DNA of 24,558 nucleotides from Fragilariopsis cylindrus CCMP1102 (GCA_900095095.1 FMBT01000684.1:1-24558), one strand, 5' to 3'. Positions 9,761 to 19,584 are shown, counted from the first letter of the stretch. Notes: generated by a model not told the origin, from the letters alone. A program made the numbers and translations.

Positions 9761-10471
9761 AGACGAGATAACGATAGCTAGCTGCAAAGAAAATGAAATA
9801 GGTGACGATGACGATTTGGAAGATAGTACCATAAATTCATCCGTTCGTTTCATACAGACAGACATATATACCAGTCGATCTCAAAAGTGACAACACGACC
9901 CCCCTCCTCGAACGTAGCTCGAATTGATATATTGACGATACGGTATCAGATAGAGGTTGACGATCTTAAGATAGAAAAATCCCATACAGTAAACTTTTTA
10001 AAAGATATGATAACAAATATTATAGATTTCCATGTCAGGTAATTTCTATTACATCCTATATTAGATTTCTTGCTTTCTTTCTGTTGTTATTTCATTGCTG
10101 GGCTGTAGTTATTTCTTTCCTGACAAATTTGCTGATGCTGATACTGGCTGTCACTACTACAGTACAGTTATAATATTGCTACTGTAGTGTACCCCTTTAA
10201 ATGATGGGGGGGAGTTATCCATGTATGTGTATATTGCTGCTCTCTCCCGAGATACGCGATGAGCCCCACCACAAATCAGAATAACAATAACAGTGGGAAT
10301 GCATACCTAAAATGGAAACTCGAAAATTCATTTCTGTGTGATATTTTATGCATTTCATTTCAATTCAATTTGAAGCTTCATGTGACAACGATCGTGTATA
10401 GCATTATTATTACAGCACCGTTGGTGTCGGTCGTTCTTCGTTTGCTCGTTTTTGTTCTGTTATTTTTTATT
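9245..10471. other. 1.2-kb intergenic region with simple repeats
   Basis: It lies between the 3' ends of the F-box gene (+) and the Sm-like gene (-). It contains a TTCTTG run near 9417-9437, TTCTTTC-type pyrimidine runs near 9620-9650, an (AG)n tract (separate entry) and a short G run near 10205-10211. A 72-codon frame at 10259-10477 is not supported as a gene. No RNA gene was recognised. Confidence 0.55.
9729..9757. repeat. (AG)14 microsatellite
   Basis: A perfect AG dinucleotide run of about 29 bases in the spacer after the F-box gene. Confidence 0.9.
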
Positions 10472-10975
10472 TTATGATGATTTTCGTTTTGTTTTTTGAT
10501 ACTTTTGTGATGCATTTTTTTCACGTTCTCGACCAGATTGAAAAACAGATGATAAATTCGCATTATCAGGAAAATGCATATACCGTATATTTGATCCACG
10601 TATATTACGTTCAATGTTTACAACTACAGGATTTTGTTTATTACATTCCTTCTTCTTCTCATTATTATTTTTGTGTTCTTGATCTTGATCATCTTCTTCT
10701 TCTTCTAAGGTAAGATTCATATTATCATCAGCTGATGTAAGACGACCACGATGACGTATTCCTGTTTTTAATTCAACAATAATTTCATACCCTTCCATAT
10801 ATTTAAGTAATGATGATAATGTTGTTTTACTTGTGTCAATATCATTTCTGGCGCCGCCTGATTTTTGTTTGCCGTTATTGTTATTGTTATTGCCGATGCT
10901 TCTATTACTAGCGTCACGTTTTCTCTTGCCGCCGCTGCCACCGCCGCCGTCACCACCACCTGATGAAAGAGACAT
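10472..10975 (-). CDS. Sm-like RNA-binding protein (SmD1/LSm10-type)
   Basis: A 167-residue frame with the ATG at 10975 in a good context (AAATATGTC). After a Gly/Lys/Arg/Asn-rich N-terminus, residues about 52-90 match the Sm1 motif (LSSLLKYMEGYEIIVELKTG, then GRL.SADDNMNLTL). Residues about 116-138 match Sm2 (VVNIERNIRGSNIRYMHFPD). In the family these motifs form one small beta-barrel that assembles into a heteroheptameric ring on U-rich RNA. IRGSNIRY is shared with SmD1 and LSm4. RYMHFPDNANL is closer to LSm10 (RYVHIPDDVN in animals), which replaces SmD1 in the U7 particle for histone mRNA 3'-end formation. An acidic/lysine insert of about 25 residues (91-115) separates the two motifs, longer than the usual loop, and the C-terminus is basic. 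SmD1, LSm4 or LSm10 cannot be settled by eye. Confidence 0.8.
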   Translation of the reverse strand: MSLSSGGGDGGGGSGGKRKRDASNRSIGNNNNNNGKQKSGGARNDIDTSKTTLSSLLKYMEGYEIIVELKTGIRHRGRLTSADDNMNLTLEEEEDDQDQEHKNNNEKKKECNKQNPVVVNIERNIRGSNIRYMHFPDNANLSSVFQSGREREKNASQKYQKTKRKSS

Positions 10976-11545
10976 ATTTACTTGTTGCTTGATTTATTAG
11001 ACTATTGTGCTTCTCTCACTTTGATTGCATAAAACAATTGTATCGAGGCTCTTGTATTACTTTTATGCTTGTGTATTTTGCGTTGAACAAACCAAAAATG
11101 GCGAGGTGGAGAGAGAGGAGGGGAGCGATTGCTTTAGGTGGTTTATCTCTAAGCATTATCTCCCCCAAATTTGGGTCGGAGGGAGCTTCTTCCTATTTTT
11201 TAAAGGGGGTTAGAGGAAATATGTTCTTTTCGCTCAATTTTTACCTACTACAACACAAAACACAAAAGGCTTCAATTTTATTTTATTTTTTAAATGACAA
11301 CAACAAGCAAACAACAACACATATATAATAATAATCAACGCCAATCCACAGCTCAAGTATGCAACAACAGCAAACAAAAATCCCCACGGTGCCAACGATC
11401 GACGGCGACGGACAATAATAATAGTCGAAGTTGAACTGAGAAGGGAGAGAATGTCTGATCCTGATCAAATCGAATTCATTCATTACATTCTACCATAATA
11501 TACATAATCAAAGATAATTATAGCAACAACGCGTACGTCACAATA
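10976..11545. other. Divergent promoter region, Sm-like gene and TDP1
   Basis: 570 bases between two start codons facing away from each other, so the 5' UTRs and promoters of both genes must lie here. A GC-richer patch (about 11095-11215) is flanked by AT-rich, CAACAA-rich sequence. I recognise no specific regulatory motif, and the short frame at 11005-11328 is not supported as a gene. Confidence 0.55.
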
Positions 11546-14500
11546 ATGTCACAAACATTGCCCATGAAACTGCCACCGAAGCAACCAGCAGTAGAAAATG
11601 CTGATAGTGAAATTAATAAGGTCCCCTCCTCCGGACATTACTCTCTTAAGAGTAGACGCCTTCAACTTCGAACAATGATCCGAACAGGATATAGAAAATC
11701 TCTTGAAGCTTTGTTAGGTCCACCAGGCAGTTATATTAATAATAATAATGATAACAACAATAATAATAATAATAGTAATAATAATGATAGGGGTGCCGGT
11801 AATAAAAAGAAGAAAAAGAGAAAGAAGAAGATTAATAATAAACCACAAGTACAACATGTCGCCACCAATACGGATACGACGTTATTGTCCTTATCACCAG
11901 AAAAGAAAAGGAAGACGACTCCAACTAATACTATGATGTCAAGTAATAAAAAGATCATCGAGGAAGTCAACATAGATAAAAAAATTAACGTCAATAGCTC
12001 TGATAATGAAGAAAATAATTGTAAGAAAATATATTCGGGGGATGCTACTGTTGCTAATGTTGCTAATTTTGATACTGCAACTGCAACTGCTACTGCTACT
12101 GCATTTATTTTACAACAACGGGATACAACAATAAAAAATGAAATACACAAAAATGAATCTGACGACAAAGAAAATTCCAGTTTTTGTTGGAAAGATCTCG
12201 AAAGGAATCCCTCCTCGGACGACGACGAACAAATAGACGAAAACACTGTCACTGTAAACGGTAGTAGAGAAAACAAAATGGAACACGACGAAGACGAAGA
12301 CGACGACGACGACGATGAAGAAATGTCGCCGTTACTTCTATCGTTATCCTTGGCAGATACATCTCCTCCATCTTTGCAATCGAAGCCAGCATTGAAGACA
12401 CCGTTATCGCCATTACTTTTATCGCCTCATTCTAGTACTGCTACTGCTACTGCTACTGCTACTAATATCGCTTCTATTGTAGGAAAGAGGATAGACATTA
12501 CCGAAATAGACTGCAAGATAAATGTTCCTGAAGCCGATGACGATGATGACGACGATGACGACAATGACGACGATAATGCACCCTTTATTTTGGACGAAGA
12601 GACCCAGCAAGAGCATAGCTACTGCGACGATGCGAAAGATAGAGGTGTATGGGAAGATAGAGGGAACGACCCTCTGCCCTTTGGTTTTTTTGGTGAAGAC
12701 CGCAATGGAAATGAAATTACTGGTACGATTTGTCGTAACAAACTAAACCATCAGGAACAATTAGAGGATGGATTCGTTACGTTGTCTAATCTGGTATTGC
12801 CGAAATGTCAATCTGTCATATGTACGACATTCACACACAATGATGAGACTGTTCGCTTCCTTCGTGACCACTTCGGCGGTCAAACAGGTACTTTGCCGTC
12901 CCAAGTATTGCTTCTTGGCCATGGCGATTATCAGGGATCATCATTCTGTACAATCCCTTCTTCTGTTCCTCCCGATGATCCATCGTCAACAACTACAGAA
13001 TCAAAATCAAATACAAAATCAAAATCAAATACAAATATGAACACAGACACAAATACAAATACAACATCATCATTACCGGCATCGAATGACAATCACAGCG
13101 AATGGTTTTGGATGGCATGTAGACCATTCGGAAATGATCAACATCTGATGCACGCAAAGCTGTTATTATTCCGATCGCAGGAAGGTCTCAGGATAGTCGT
13201 TTCAGGTAATAACTTGACAGAGCATCAGTGGACAGAAGATAGGGATTGTTTGTGGATTCTAGATATTCCAGTTTCCAATACTGTGGACTTGACAGGAGGG
13301 ACTGTGGGTCAAGGAGACAATGACGAACGTTATTCTGACAATGATGAGCGCTATTCTGACAATGAGCCTCCCCTATCTCGGCTACGATACTTTCTGATCG
13401 ATCTAATGAAGAGTAGTCCAGCCTTTCACAATATCGAATACCGTCTGGACAAAGAAATAACAACCTTTTTGTATGAGCGTGTTGGTGCTCTATTAGATGG
13501 TCTATGCGAAAATCATCCGATCAACTGTAACAACGGTACCAACAGTCGTGGTCACCGATGCATGTTCCGATTTATTTTTTCCTTCCCACGTCAGTTTCGG
13601 AGAGGTGGATGGCAACAGCTTGCGGGTGCGGTGAGAGCACTACGACACCAGGAGGAGGACGCGGTACAACAGCAGCAGCTGAGACAAGGTATAGGATCGA
13701 CGACAGAAGCATCGAGTCCCCATAAAAAATTCCACGAAGATGATGATCTGTTTTACGATACAGACGACGGATATAGCGACGACGACCGAGATGGCAAGTA
13801 CGCTAACTTACACATTGAAAGAGCTATGGATTTGGAGAAAAGCCTCCATATGTATGCAATGTCTGGGAGCTTCGGAGATTTGAAGCCTGATTTTTTGCGG
13901 CAGATGAGACTAGCATTTTGTGGATTTGATTTGCATACCGGAAATGATAACGAGGGCCATAATGTTAAAAATGATAAACTGAAGAAATGGCTGGTCGCTG
14001 GTCCAAACAGCGATTGGCCTACCATCCAAAATACGTACTGTTTGTGGCCAAGTCAGCACATAGTAAGAATGATGAATCCAATTGCGGTACTCGGTCGTGG
14101 AAGACCAATGTCTTGGAAGCACTGGAAGACTATACCGAAGGCGGCCCAGCGTCGGTTGTTTTTCGATGCCGTGCCAAGCCCATATGAAACCGCTTTGGTT
14201 TGCTCGACAGCATCACAAATTGCCGCCGGGAATAGAGGCATTTCCTCCAACAAAATCATTATCCGAATGGATAGGGGTGACTACAAACTTCGTGCTGGTC
14301 TACTAGAGAGCTACTACGCTTTCACACACGGAAAAGCAATCGTTGCCAGTAACATGGTTACTCGGAGATGCACAACGACTAAAACTATATATAGTAACAA
14401 AATCAATAGTATATTCGAGAAGAAAAGTTGTAGTAGTGACAGTGACGGTATCTCACCACAACAGTATACAGCTCTATACGCTGGATCGCATAACTTTAGT

Positions 14501-14722
14501 AAGAAGGCATGGGGAATTCGACGAGCTATGCCAGGTAATGTCGAATTTGGAGTGGTTATAATCACAACAGATCCAGATCAAGCTGAACGATGGCGTTCAC
14601 GTCTTCCATATCGATTGCCTGAACCAGGAGAAAATTCAAATGGGTACAGACCTGGTAGACCAGCGGACGTATTCAAGTTCCAGAAGAAGAAAGTAACCAC
14701 GACCACGACGACCACCAACTGA
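11546..14722 (+). CDS. TDP1: Tyrosyl-DNA phosphodiesterase 1
   Basis: A single 1058-residue frame from the ATG at 11546. In the family this phospholipase-D-superfamily enzyme hydrolyses the tyrosyl-3'-phosphate bond left by stalled topoisomerase I. The catalytic core starts near residue 405. The first HKD half-site is H536-A-K538 followed by N556 (HAKLLLFRSQEGLRIVVSGN); the 20-residue H-to-N distance equals that of human TDP1 (H263/N283). The second is H928-G-K930, with N983 in GSHNFSKKAWG; a Ser/Lys-rich insert makes its H-to-N spacing 55 residues against 23 in the human enzyme. Residues about 60-400 are low complexity (Asn, Lys, Asp and Ala-Thr runs), and smaller inserts (about 485-510 and 695-740) interrupt the core, so it is far longer than the human enzyme (608 residues). 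The catalytic residues look intact, so I expect an active nuclear enzyme. Codon use in the core is more balanced than in the AT-rich genes to the right. Its 3' end lies 108 bases from that of the next gene. Confidence 0.9.
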   Translation: MSQTLPMKLPPKQPAVENADSEINKVPSSGHYSLKSRRLQLRTMIRTGYRKSLEALLGPPGSYINNNNDNNNNNNNSNNNDRGAGNKKKKKRKKKINNKPQVQHVATNTDTTLLSLSPEKKRKTTPTNTMMSSNKKIIEEVNIDKKINVNSSDNEENNCKKIYSGDATVANVANFDTATATATATAFILQQRDTTIKNEIHKNESDDKENSSFCWKDLERNPSSDDDEQIDENTVTVNGSRENKMEHDEDEDDDDDDEEMSPLLLSLSLADTSPPSLQSKPALKTPLSPLLLSPHSSTATATATATNIASIVGKRIDITEIDCKINVPEADDDDDDDDDNDDDNAPFILDEETQQEHSYCDDAKDRGVWEDRGNDPLPFGFFGEDRNGNEITGTICRNKLNHQEQLEDGFVTLSNLVLPKCQSVICTTFTHNDETVRFLRDHFGGQTGTLPSQVLLLGHGDYQGSSFCTIPSSVPPDDPSSTTTESKSNTKSKSNTNMNTDTNTNTTSSLPASNDNHSEWFWMACRPFGNDQHLMHAKLLLFRSQEGLRIVVSGNNLTEHQWTEDRDCLWILDIPVSNTVDLTGGTVGQGDNDERYSDNDERYSDNEPPLSRLRYFLIDLMKSSPAFHNIEYRLDKEITTFLYERVGALLDGLCENHPINCNNGTNSRGHRCMFRFIFSFPRQFRRGGWQQLAGAVRALRHQEEDAVQQQQLRQGIGSTTEASSPHKKFHEDDDLFYDTDDGYSDDDRDGKYANLHIERAMDLEKSLHMYAMSGSFGDLKPDFLRQMRLAFCGFDLHTGNDNEGHNVKNDKLKKWLVAGPNSDWPTIQNTYCLWPSQHIVRMMNPIAVLGRGRPMSWKHWKTIPKAAQRRLFFDAVPSPYETALVCSTASQIAAGNRGISSNKIIIRMDRGDYKLRAGLLESYYAFTHGKAIVASNMVTRRCTTTKTIYSNKINSIFEKKSCSSDSDGISPQQYTALYAGSHNFSKKAWGIRRAMPGNVEFGVVIITTDPDQAERWRSRLPYRLPEPGENSNGYRPGRPADVFKFQKKKVTTTTTTTN

Positions 14723-14830
14723 CAAGATGATAGATTCCATATTTAGAAAATATATCAGTAAAGCTTAGAAAAATAGAAATAATGAATTTAAAATAGTAGA
14801 AAGTTAAAAATGAATCTGTGGTACTTAAGT

Positions 14831-16459
14831 TCATGATGCTAATGGTGGACATTTAATTTGCCATTTTCCTGGCGATTTATCACCTAATATATCATCATAT
14901 ACTTCATATGGTTTGGAACCGGCACAACTACGATTTAATACAGATTCCAATACAGTTGTTTTCACACGACCATATCCTGGTTTATCTTTTAACCAAATTG
15001 ATCCATCTGCACGAACACGAACAAAATATAATTCACGATCCACATGGATAAAATCATTTTGACTTTGAATTTGATTTTGATTACTTTGGATAATACTAGA
15101 ACTACTTGATGTATTCTTTAATTGTGATTGTGATTGCAACTGTAATTGTAATTGAAGTTGTGAATTTGATAATTCTCGTCGTATAGCAGGTAGGATCGTA
15201 TATGCCACAAATTTTTCATCATGTAAACCATAATCTGTCATTTTCATTATTGCTGTTGTTGTTGCTTCATCACCTTCCTGTTTTTCTACTGGTGATTGTT
15301 GTTTTTCTTGCTGCGACCCTATTTGTTCTATCAGTCTTTGTTGTTCTAATGCTGGTAATACATTCAATACATGAGACTTAGCACGACTAAAACGATCTTT
15401 TGCCCATATTTTGGTTGCCTGATATGGACCAACAAAATAACGATCATTGACAGGGAATGATTTAAATCCTGGTAAAACACAATTCATATTATTGTTATAA
15501 TAATCATAAAAGTATTGTATATCCTTCTTTTGTGTTCCACGAATTTTTCTTAATCCTTTTAAATAGTCATCATTGTAATCGATAGGAATTGGATCATATG
15601 GTACATAATATATATCAATTGGTGTTGTATAGATAACATCTAAACGTAACATTGCAACACGATTATATTGTTTCTTCTTCTTTGAATTATTGTTGGCATT
15701 ATTGTTGGCATTATTATTCTTGTTGGCCTTATTGGCATCCATTAAATTCCATACTTTATCTTGACTATGCCACATTTTTAATATATTGATTAATGTACGA
15801 TCTGTAAATGATTTTTCATGGATATGATATGGATTCTTCTGACTACTGCTGCTATTCTTATTCTGATTCACACGATCATCACTACCACGATCACCACGAT
15901 CATTATTAATATTATAAACAATTTCATTTATATACGTTTTACGTTCAATTTCAAAATCATGATCAGTATCAGATACAAATTTTATTATTTGTTCTTGTGG
16001 TTGTGGTTGTTGTTGTTGTATGTTGCCATTCTTTATTGATGCTGACGCTGACGACGCAGCTGATGATACTTGTAATACAGCATCATGCAATAATAATACA
16101 TCATTTGGTGTAATAATACCTCCATTATTCCCACCACGACTACTACTATTACTACTGGTGTTCGCTGATGCTCCTGCTCCTGATTGTTCAATTGTGACAT
16201 TAAAATAATGTATATAATAATCACATTGATATCTATTATTAATTTGAATAATATTCTTTATTAAACTTGGTAATACATAATATTTAAAACTTCTTGGTAA
16301 ACCAAATAAATTGATTGCACATTCACCAACAGGATGATCATAGTAATTATTTGGATTTTGATTTGAATTTGAATGACTTGGATGTGACTGTGACTGTGAT
16401 TTTATTGTTCGGGTTGTTTTGTTGATGATGATATTATCGACGAGTTTGTTGTTGTACAT
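14831..16459 (-). CDS. Glycosyltransferase-like protein, uncharacterised diatom family
   Basis: A 542-residue frame with the ATG at 16459. Conserved-looking blocks are CAINLFGLPRSFKYYVLPSL (residues about 47-66), QCDYYIHYFN (79-87), RVAMLRLDVIYTTPIDIY (267-284), LPGFKSFPVNDRYFVGPYQA (329-348) and YGLHDEKFVAYTILPAIR (410-427). I associate this order with an abundant but uncharacterised diatom family with glycosyltransferase-A-like features; the RLDVIY block could supply metal/nucleotide-sugar contacts in the way of a DxD motif. That assignment is from memory and moderate. Asn, Gln and Ser runs (about 90-160, 243-262, 430-465) interrupt the blocks without breaking the frame. I see no clear signal peptide or membrane anchor at the N-terminus, odd for a Golgi enzyme; either a 5' exon is missing or the protein is not luminal. 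It shares a 241-base divergent promoter with the GT92-like gene. Confidence 0.7.
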   Translation of the reverse strand: MYNNKLVDNIIINKTTRTIKSQSQSHPSHSNSNQNPNNYYDHPVGECAINLFGLPRSFKYYVLPSLIKNIIQINNRYQCDYYIHYFNVTIEQSGAGASANTSSNSSSRGGNNGGIITPNDVLLLHDAVLQVSSAASSASASIKNGNIQQQQPQPQEQIIKFVSDTDHDFEIERKTYINEIVYNINNDRGDRGSDDRVNQNKNSSSSQKNPYHIHEKSFTDRTLINILKMWHSQDKVWNLMDANKANKNNNANNNANNNSKKKKQYNRVAMLRLDVIYTTPIDIYYVPYDPIPIDYNDDYLKGLRKIRGTQKKDIQYFYDYYNNNMNCVLPGFKSFPVNDRYFVGPYQATKIWAKDRFSRAKSHVLNVLPALEQQRLIEQIGSQQEKQQSPVEKQEGDEATTTAIMKMTDYGLHDEKFVAYTILPAIRRELSNSQLQLQLQLQSQSQLKNTSSSSSIIQSNQNQIQSQNDFIHVDRELYFVRVRADGSIWLKDKPGYGRVKTTVLESVLNRSCAGSKPYEVYDDILGDKSPGKWQIKCPPLAS

Positions 16460-16700
16460 AATTTTTGTGTGTCGGTAAACAGGTTTCTTCGATCATTTTT
16501 TTTGTTTTTTGTTTTTTTGACTGAAATCGAAATCGAAATTGAAATCGAACTCGAATACTTGTAGACGCTGTTTTGTTTGTAGCTAAGGCAGGCAGGCAGG
16601 CAGGCAGTCACTACATTACTTGGTAGCTTGTATCAAGTCGAAGTCAAGTCAAATCAAACCAAGTAATATACAACTAGTACCAGTTAATTGCAAAATAATA
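16460..16700. promoter_or_regulatory. 241-bp divergent intergenic promoter of two glycosyltransferase genes
   Basis: The start codons at 16459 (-) and 16701 (+) face away from each other across only 241 bases, so both promoters and 5' UTRs must fit here. It contains a GAAATC-type hexanucleotide run (about 16520-16557), a (GGCA)5 tract (16587-16606) and an A/T tract near 16497-16518. No TATA-like element is clear. Confidence 0.6.
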
Positions 16701-18572
16701 ATGGCAATGAACGGAAATCATCAAATAAATGGATTTCATCGTCCAAATGGCATTCGTGGTGGTGGTGTGTTACACGGTGGTGTTATTGGTGGTGGCGGAT
16801 TGTTCACAACTCGTGTACATCGATTCTTCTACTGGTCTTTAATATTCTTTCTAACTAATTCATTTATTATATTTATTTGTCATCATAAAGTCGATCAGGC
16901 ACAACTAATAAGTGGTAGTACAAGTAACATTATGTTTTCTTACGACAACAAAAACGAGAATAATGAACAAAAACAAAAAGCACAAGAAGGACACCAACAA
17001 GAACAGGCAGAAGGAACAGAAAAAGACAACGAATTACCAATATTTGCAATATGTTTATTAACAAGAGATGATCTACCAATATTATCAGAATGGATTGCCT
17101 ATCATTATCATGCCGTTAATTTACGTCATTTAATTGTGGCAGTGGATCCGGATTCGAAACAAAATCCAAAACCTATGTTTGATAAATTTCGTCACTATTT
17201 AGGTAAAAATAATAGTACTACCAATGTAAAGAATAATGATAAGAATAATGATTATTTAATTATTGATCAATGGTCTGATATAGATTTTATGCCACAATAT
17301 TTTTTAGATGGTGAGTATGGTTTGTCACCGAACTTTGTTGGTAATATTGAAAATCCAGATCAATCAACATGGTATGATTGGTATAGTACCAAAAAAGGAT
17401 TTGGATATCATAAACGACAAGATCAAACATTAGTTAATAATCATCGATATCGACAAACCAGATTTTTATCCAAATGTAGTCAATATTTGAAAACCAAATA
17501 TAGTAAAAATAACAACGACAATAATAATAATCATAGGAATATATGGATGTCAACACTTGATACAGATGAATATCTTGCTATTAATCCATGGATGATGAAT
17601 ATACCTATACCGGATAATAATAATAATAATAATAATGATAAATCAAAAACAAAAACAAAACACGAAAACGACGATGATAATGAAACTGAAATGGCTGCAT
17701 TACGATTAGAAGCAGGATCAGTTCTACGATATTTAGTAAATCATAGTAGTAACAACAAAAACAAAACAAAAAATATTAATGATAAAAATGGTAATGTTTG
17801 TATACCAATTCCTCGATTACTTTTTGGTTCAGTTGAATTGAATACTACTACTACTACTACTACTACTACTGTGGCTGCTGCTGATGCGACAACAATAAAA
17901 CGTGATGTTACAAGTGGACTGATACGAACAAAAAGAAGTCGTACTGATGAAGAAGAATATGGAACAAGTTATAGTAGTAATAATGTAGAACTAGCATATA
18001 ATTTACCACGGTCACGTAGTACAATGGAAACATTACGATGGAAATATCATGCATCACCATATGATGATCGAAATTTTCAACAAAAAGTGATATTAAATTT
18101 AAATGATATACCATACAATGATGAAATATTTAATAATATAAATTATCATGTACATACGGTACATCGTCCATCTCGAATATTATGTCTACCTGAAAGTACA
18201 ACTAATTTTAATGGTACATTATTAGTAGGTAGAACTAGTAATGATGATGGTGGTGGTGAAGGTGATGGTGATGGTGATGGTGATGTTACACTAAAAATTA
18301 TTACACAATCACCAGTAGTTGCATATCATTATATTGGTAGTGAAGAACGATACTTTTCACGTCCAAATGATTTAAGAAGAAATCCAAAACGTTATCGTGA
18401 ACGTTCCAATATAACATATCAAAGATCGAATGAGTATAATTGGATTGATCAATGGTTAGTACGATTCATTGAAGGTAATGGTGGTGGTGAAGGCGGCATT
18501 AATGGTGGCGTTGGTATAGAAGTTGCATCTATCTTATTACAAGATCATATTATTGATGTTGATGATGTTTGA
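16701..18572 (+). CDS. Type II membrane glycosyltransferase, GT92 (DUF23)-like
   Basis: The first ATG in frame is at 16701 (context ATAATGG); the open frame extends further 5' without an ATG, so I start here and obtain 623 residues. A short Gly/His-rich cytosolic segment is followed by one hydrophobic anchor at about 43-60 (FYWSLIFFLTNSFIIFIC), the topology of Golgi glycosyltransferases. The domain opens with LPIFAICLLTRDDLPILSEWIAYHY (112-136), a typical GT92/GT2-like start. Next comes WMSTLDTDEYLAINPW, whose D287-T-D289-E290 is the expected DxD-type metal and nucleotide-sugar site. Near the C-terminus are KWKYHASPY-like and VVAYHYIGSEERYF..RPNDLRRNPKRY segments. Asn runs (around 205, 270 and 310-325), a Thr run and Gly/Asp repeats interrupt the domain in frame. 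Sugar donor and acceptor cannot be deduced. The gene is strongly AT-ending in codon use, like its divergent neighbour. Confidence 0.8.
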   Translation: MAMNGNHQINGFHRPNGIRGGGVLHGGVIGGGGLFTTRVHRFFYWSLIFFLTNSFIIFICHHKVDQAQLISGSTSNIMFSYDNKNENNEQKQKAQEGHQQEQAEGTEKDNELPIFAICLLTRDDLPILSEWIAYHYHAVNLRHLIVAVDPDSKQNPKPMFDKFRHYLGKNNSTTNVKNNDKNNDYLIIDQWSDIDFMPQYFLDGEYGLSPNFVGNIENPDQSTWYDWYSTKKGFGYHKRQDQTLVNNHRYRQTRFLSKCSQYLKTKYSKNNNDNNNNHRNIWMSTLDTDEYLAINPWMMNIPIPDNNNNNNNDKSKTKTKHENDDDNETEMAALRLEAGSVLRYLVNHSSNNKNKTKNINDKNGNVCIPIPRLLFGSVELNTTTTTTTTTVAAADATTIKRDVTSGLIRTKRSRTDEEEYGTSYSSNNVELAYNLPRSRSTMETLRWKYHASPYDDRNFQQKVILNLNDIPYNDEIFNNINYHVHTVHRPSRILCLPESTTNFNGTLLVGRTSNDDGGGEGDGDGDGDVTLKIITQSPVVAYHYIGSEERYFSRPNDLRRNPKRYRERSNITYQRSNEYNWIDQWLVRFIEGNGGGEGGINGGVGIEVASILLQDHIIDVDDV

Positions 18573-19584
18573 TATTGATGAAGTTATATAAAAATAGGTA
18601 AATATTAAATAGCACGAGATAAAGATTAGAAATAGAATTCATAGTTCTTATAAAAGAGACTATAATACCACCCGGATCAATGACACATGGCAAGAATAAT
18701 GATATAGACATAACAGAGGAGTTTAGAGAGACTATATTTTTCGATTGCGATGATGCATGAATCATTCCATGATCAACTTACTTCTGCATTAATGCTAGTG
18801 GTTGGTTCGGGATAAATCATAGACAAGTCATGCATCGCATGTACTGCTATTATGGGAGGAAAAAGGTGACAATTATGTGTTGTTTTTCGTCCCTTCCCAC
18901 ACTGATATTATGTTTCTGGGTTTTAGTTATTGTTCCCACTCTTCCTACCGATTCCTGCCTCGTCAGGTTCTCAATTTTTTTATAAAATCTATATGACTGC
19001 CGTGTGTATCACTTTTCTAATGGACAATATACAAGTTGTTCTTTTAACTGAACATTCCTCTCCCCATTTCATTCAACACAAGTTCTGATGATGATCCCCT
19101 GTGACGCCTTGTCTTGGCTTGGCCTAGCTTGCACTTCTTAGTCAATCAGCATACTTCATTTAAAGTACACAGAATAAAGCACACTCGCAAGAGCATGGCT
19201 GATGTGCCAAACAATTAGTTTGTCATGTCTTGACGAGTGAGTCAAAAGGGCAGGGGGGGGGGGGGGGGTGTACTATAATACCGTACGATGGTACAAAAAT
19301 AAAAAACGGGGGGATGTGGAAATTTCATTTTATTTAAAATTTCTTTTTTTAGGTCGAACTTTTAGAGGGGGAGTTCGTGCGTGCGAACTGCTTTTATTAA
19401 ACAAACTTCCGATAAAAATCTTTACTTTCTCTATCTACGATTTCGATTTTGCCGATGAATGAGGAGGATGATGTGATGAAAGCACAAAAGCACAAAAGCA
19501 CTAAAGACAAAACAGAGTCCAACATAAAGATTAAATTACAATAGTCTTACGGAAGCATACTTAAGTACTGCTTTCAATAGCGTT
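18573..19584. other. 1-kb intergenic region with a 16-G tract
   Basis: It lies between the GT92-like stop and the hydrolase start, both on the plus strand. It contains short AT-rich and pyrimidine-rich runs and a homopolymeric G tract (separate entry). I see no supported coding frame or RNA gene; the 64-codon frame at 19268-19462 looks random. Confidence 0.6.
19253..19268 (+). repeat. Homopolymer G16 tract
   Basis: Sixteen consecutive G residues, exceptional in this AT-rich window. It lies about 320 bases before the hydrolase start codon. The tract could fold as a G-quadruplex, and its exact length is liable to sequencing error. Confidence 0.9.

Noticed and set aside
10259..10477. Small membrane protein gene
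   Set aside because: The hydrophobic end comes from AT-rich spacer next to the 3' end of the Sm-like gene; no conserved feature supports it.
11005..11328. 107-codon frame in the Sm-like/TDP1 promoter region
   Set aside because: Low-complexity end, no domain, and it fills the space needed for two divergent promoters.
11731..12276. 181-codon minus-strand hydrophobic frame
   Set aside because: It is the antisense reading of the Asn, Lys and Ala-Thr runs in TDP1.
16620..16700. Upstream extension of the GT92-like protein
   Set aside because: It contains no ATG before 16701; the extension depends on a TTG start, unlikely in a eukaryotic nuclear gene.
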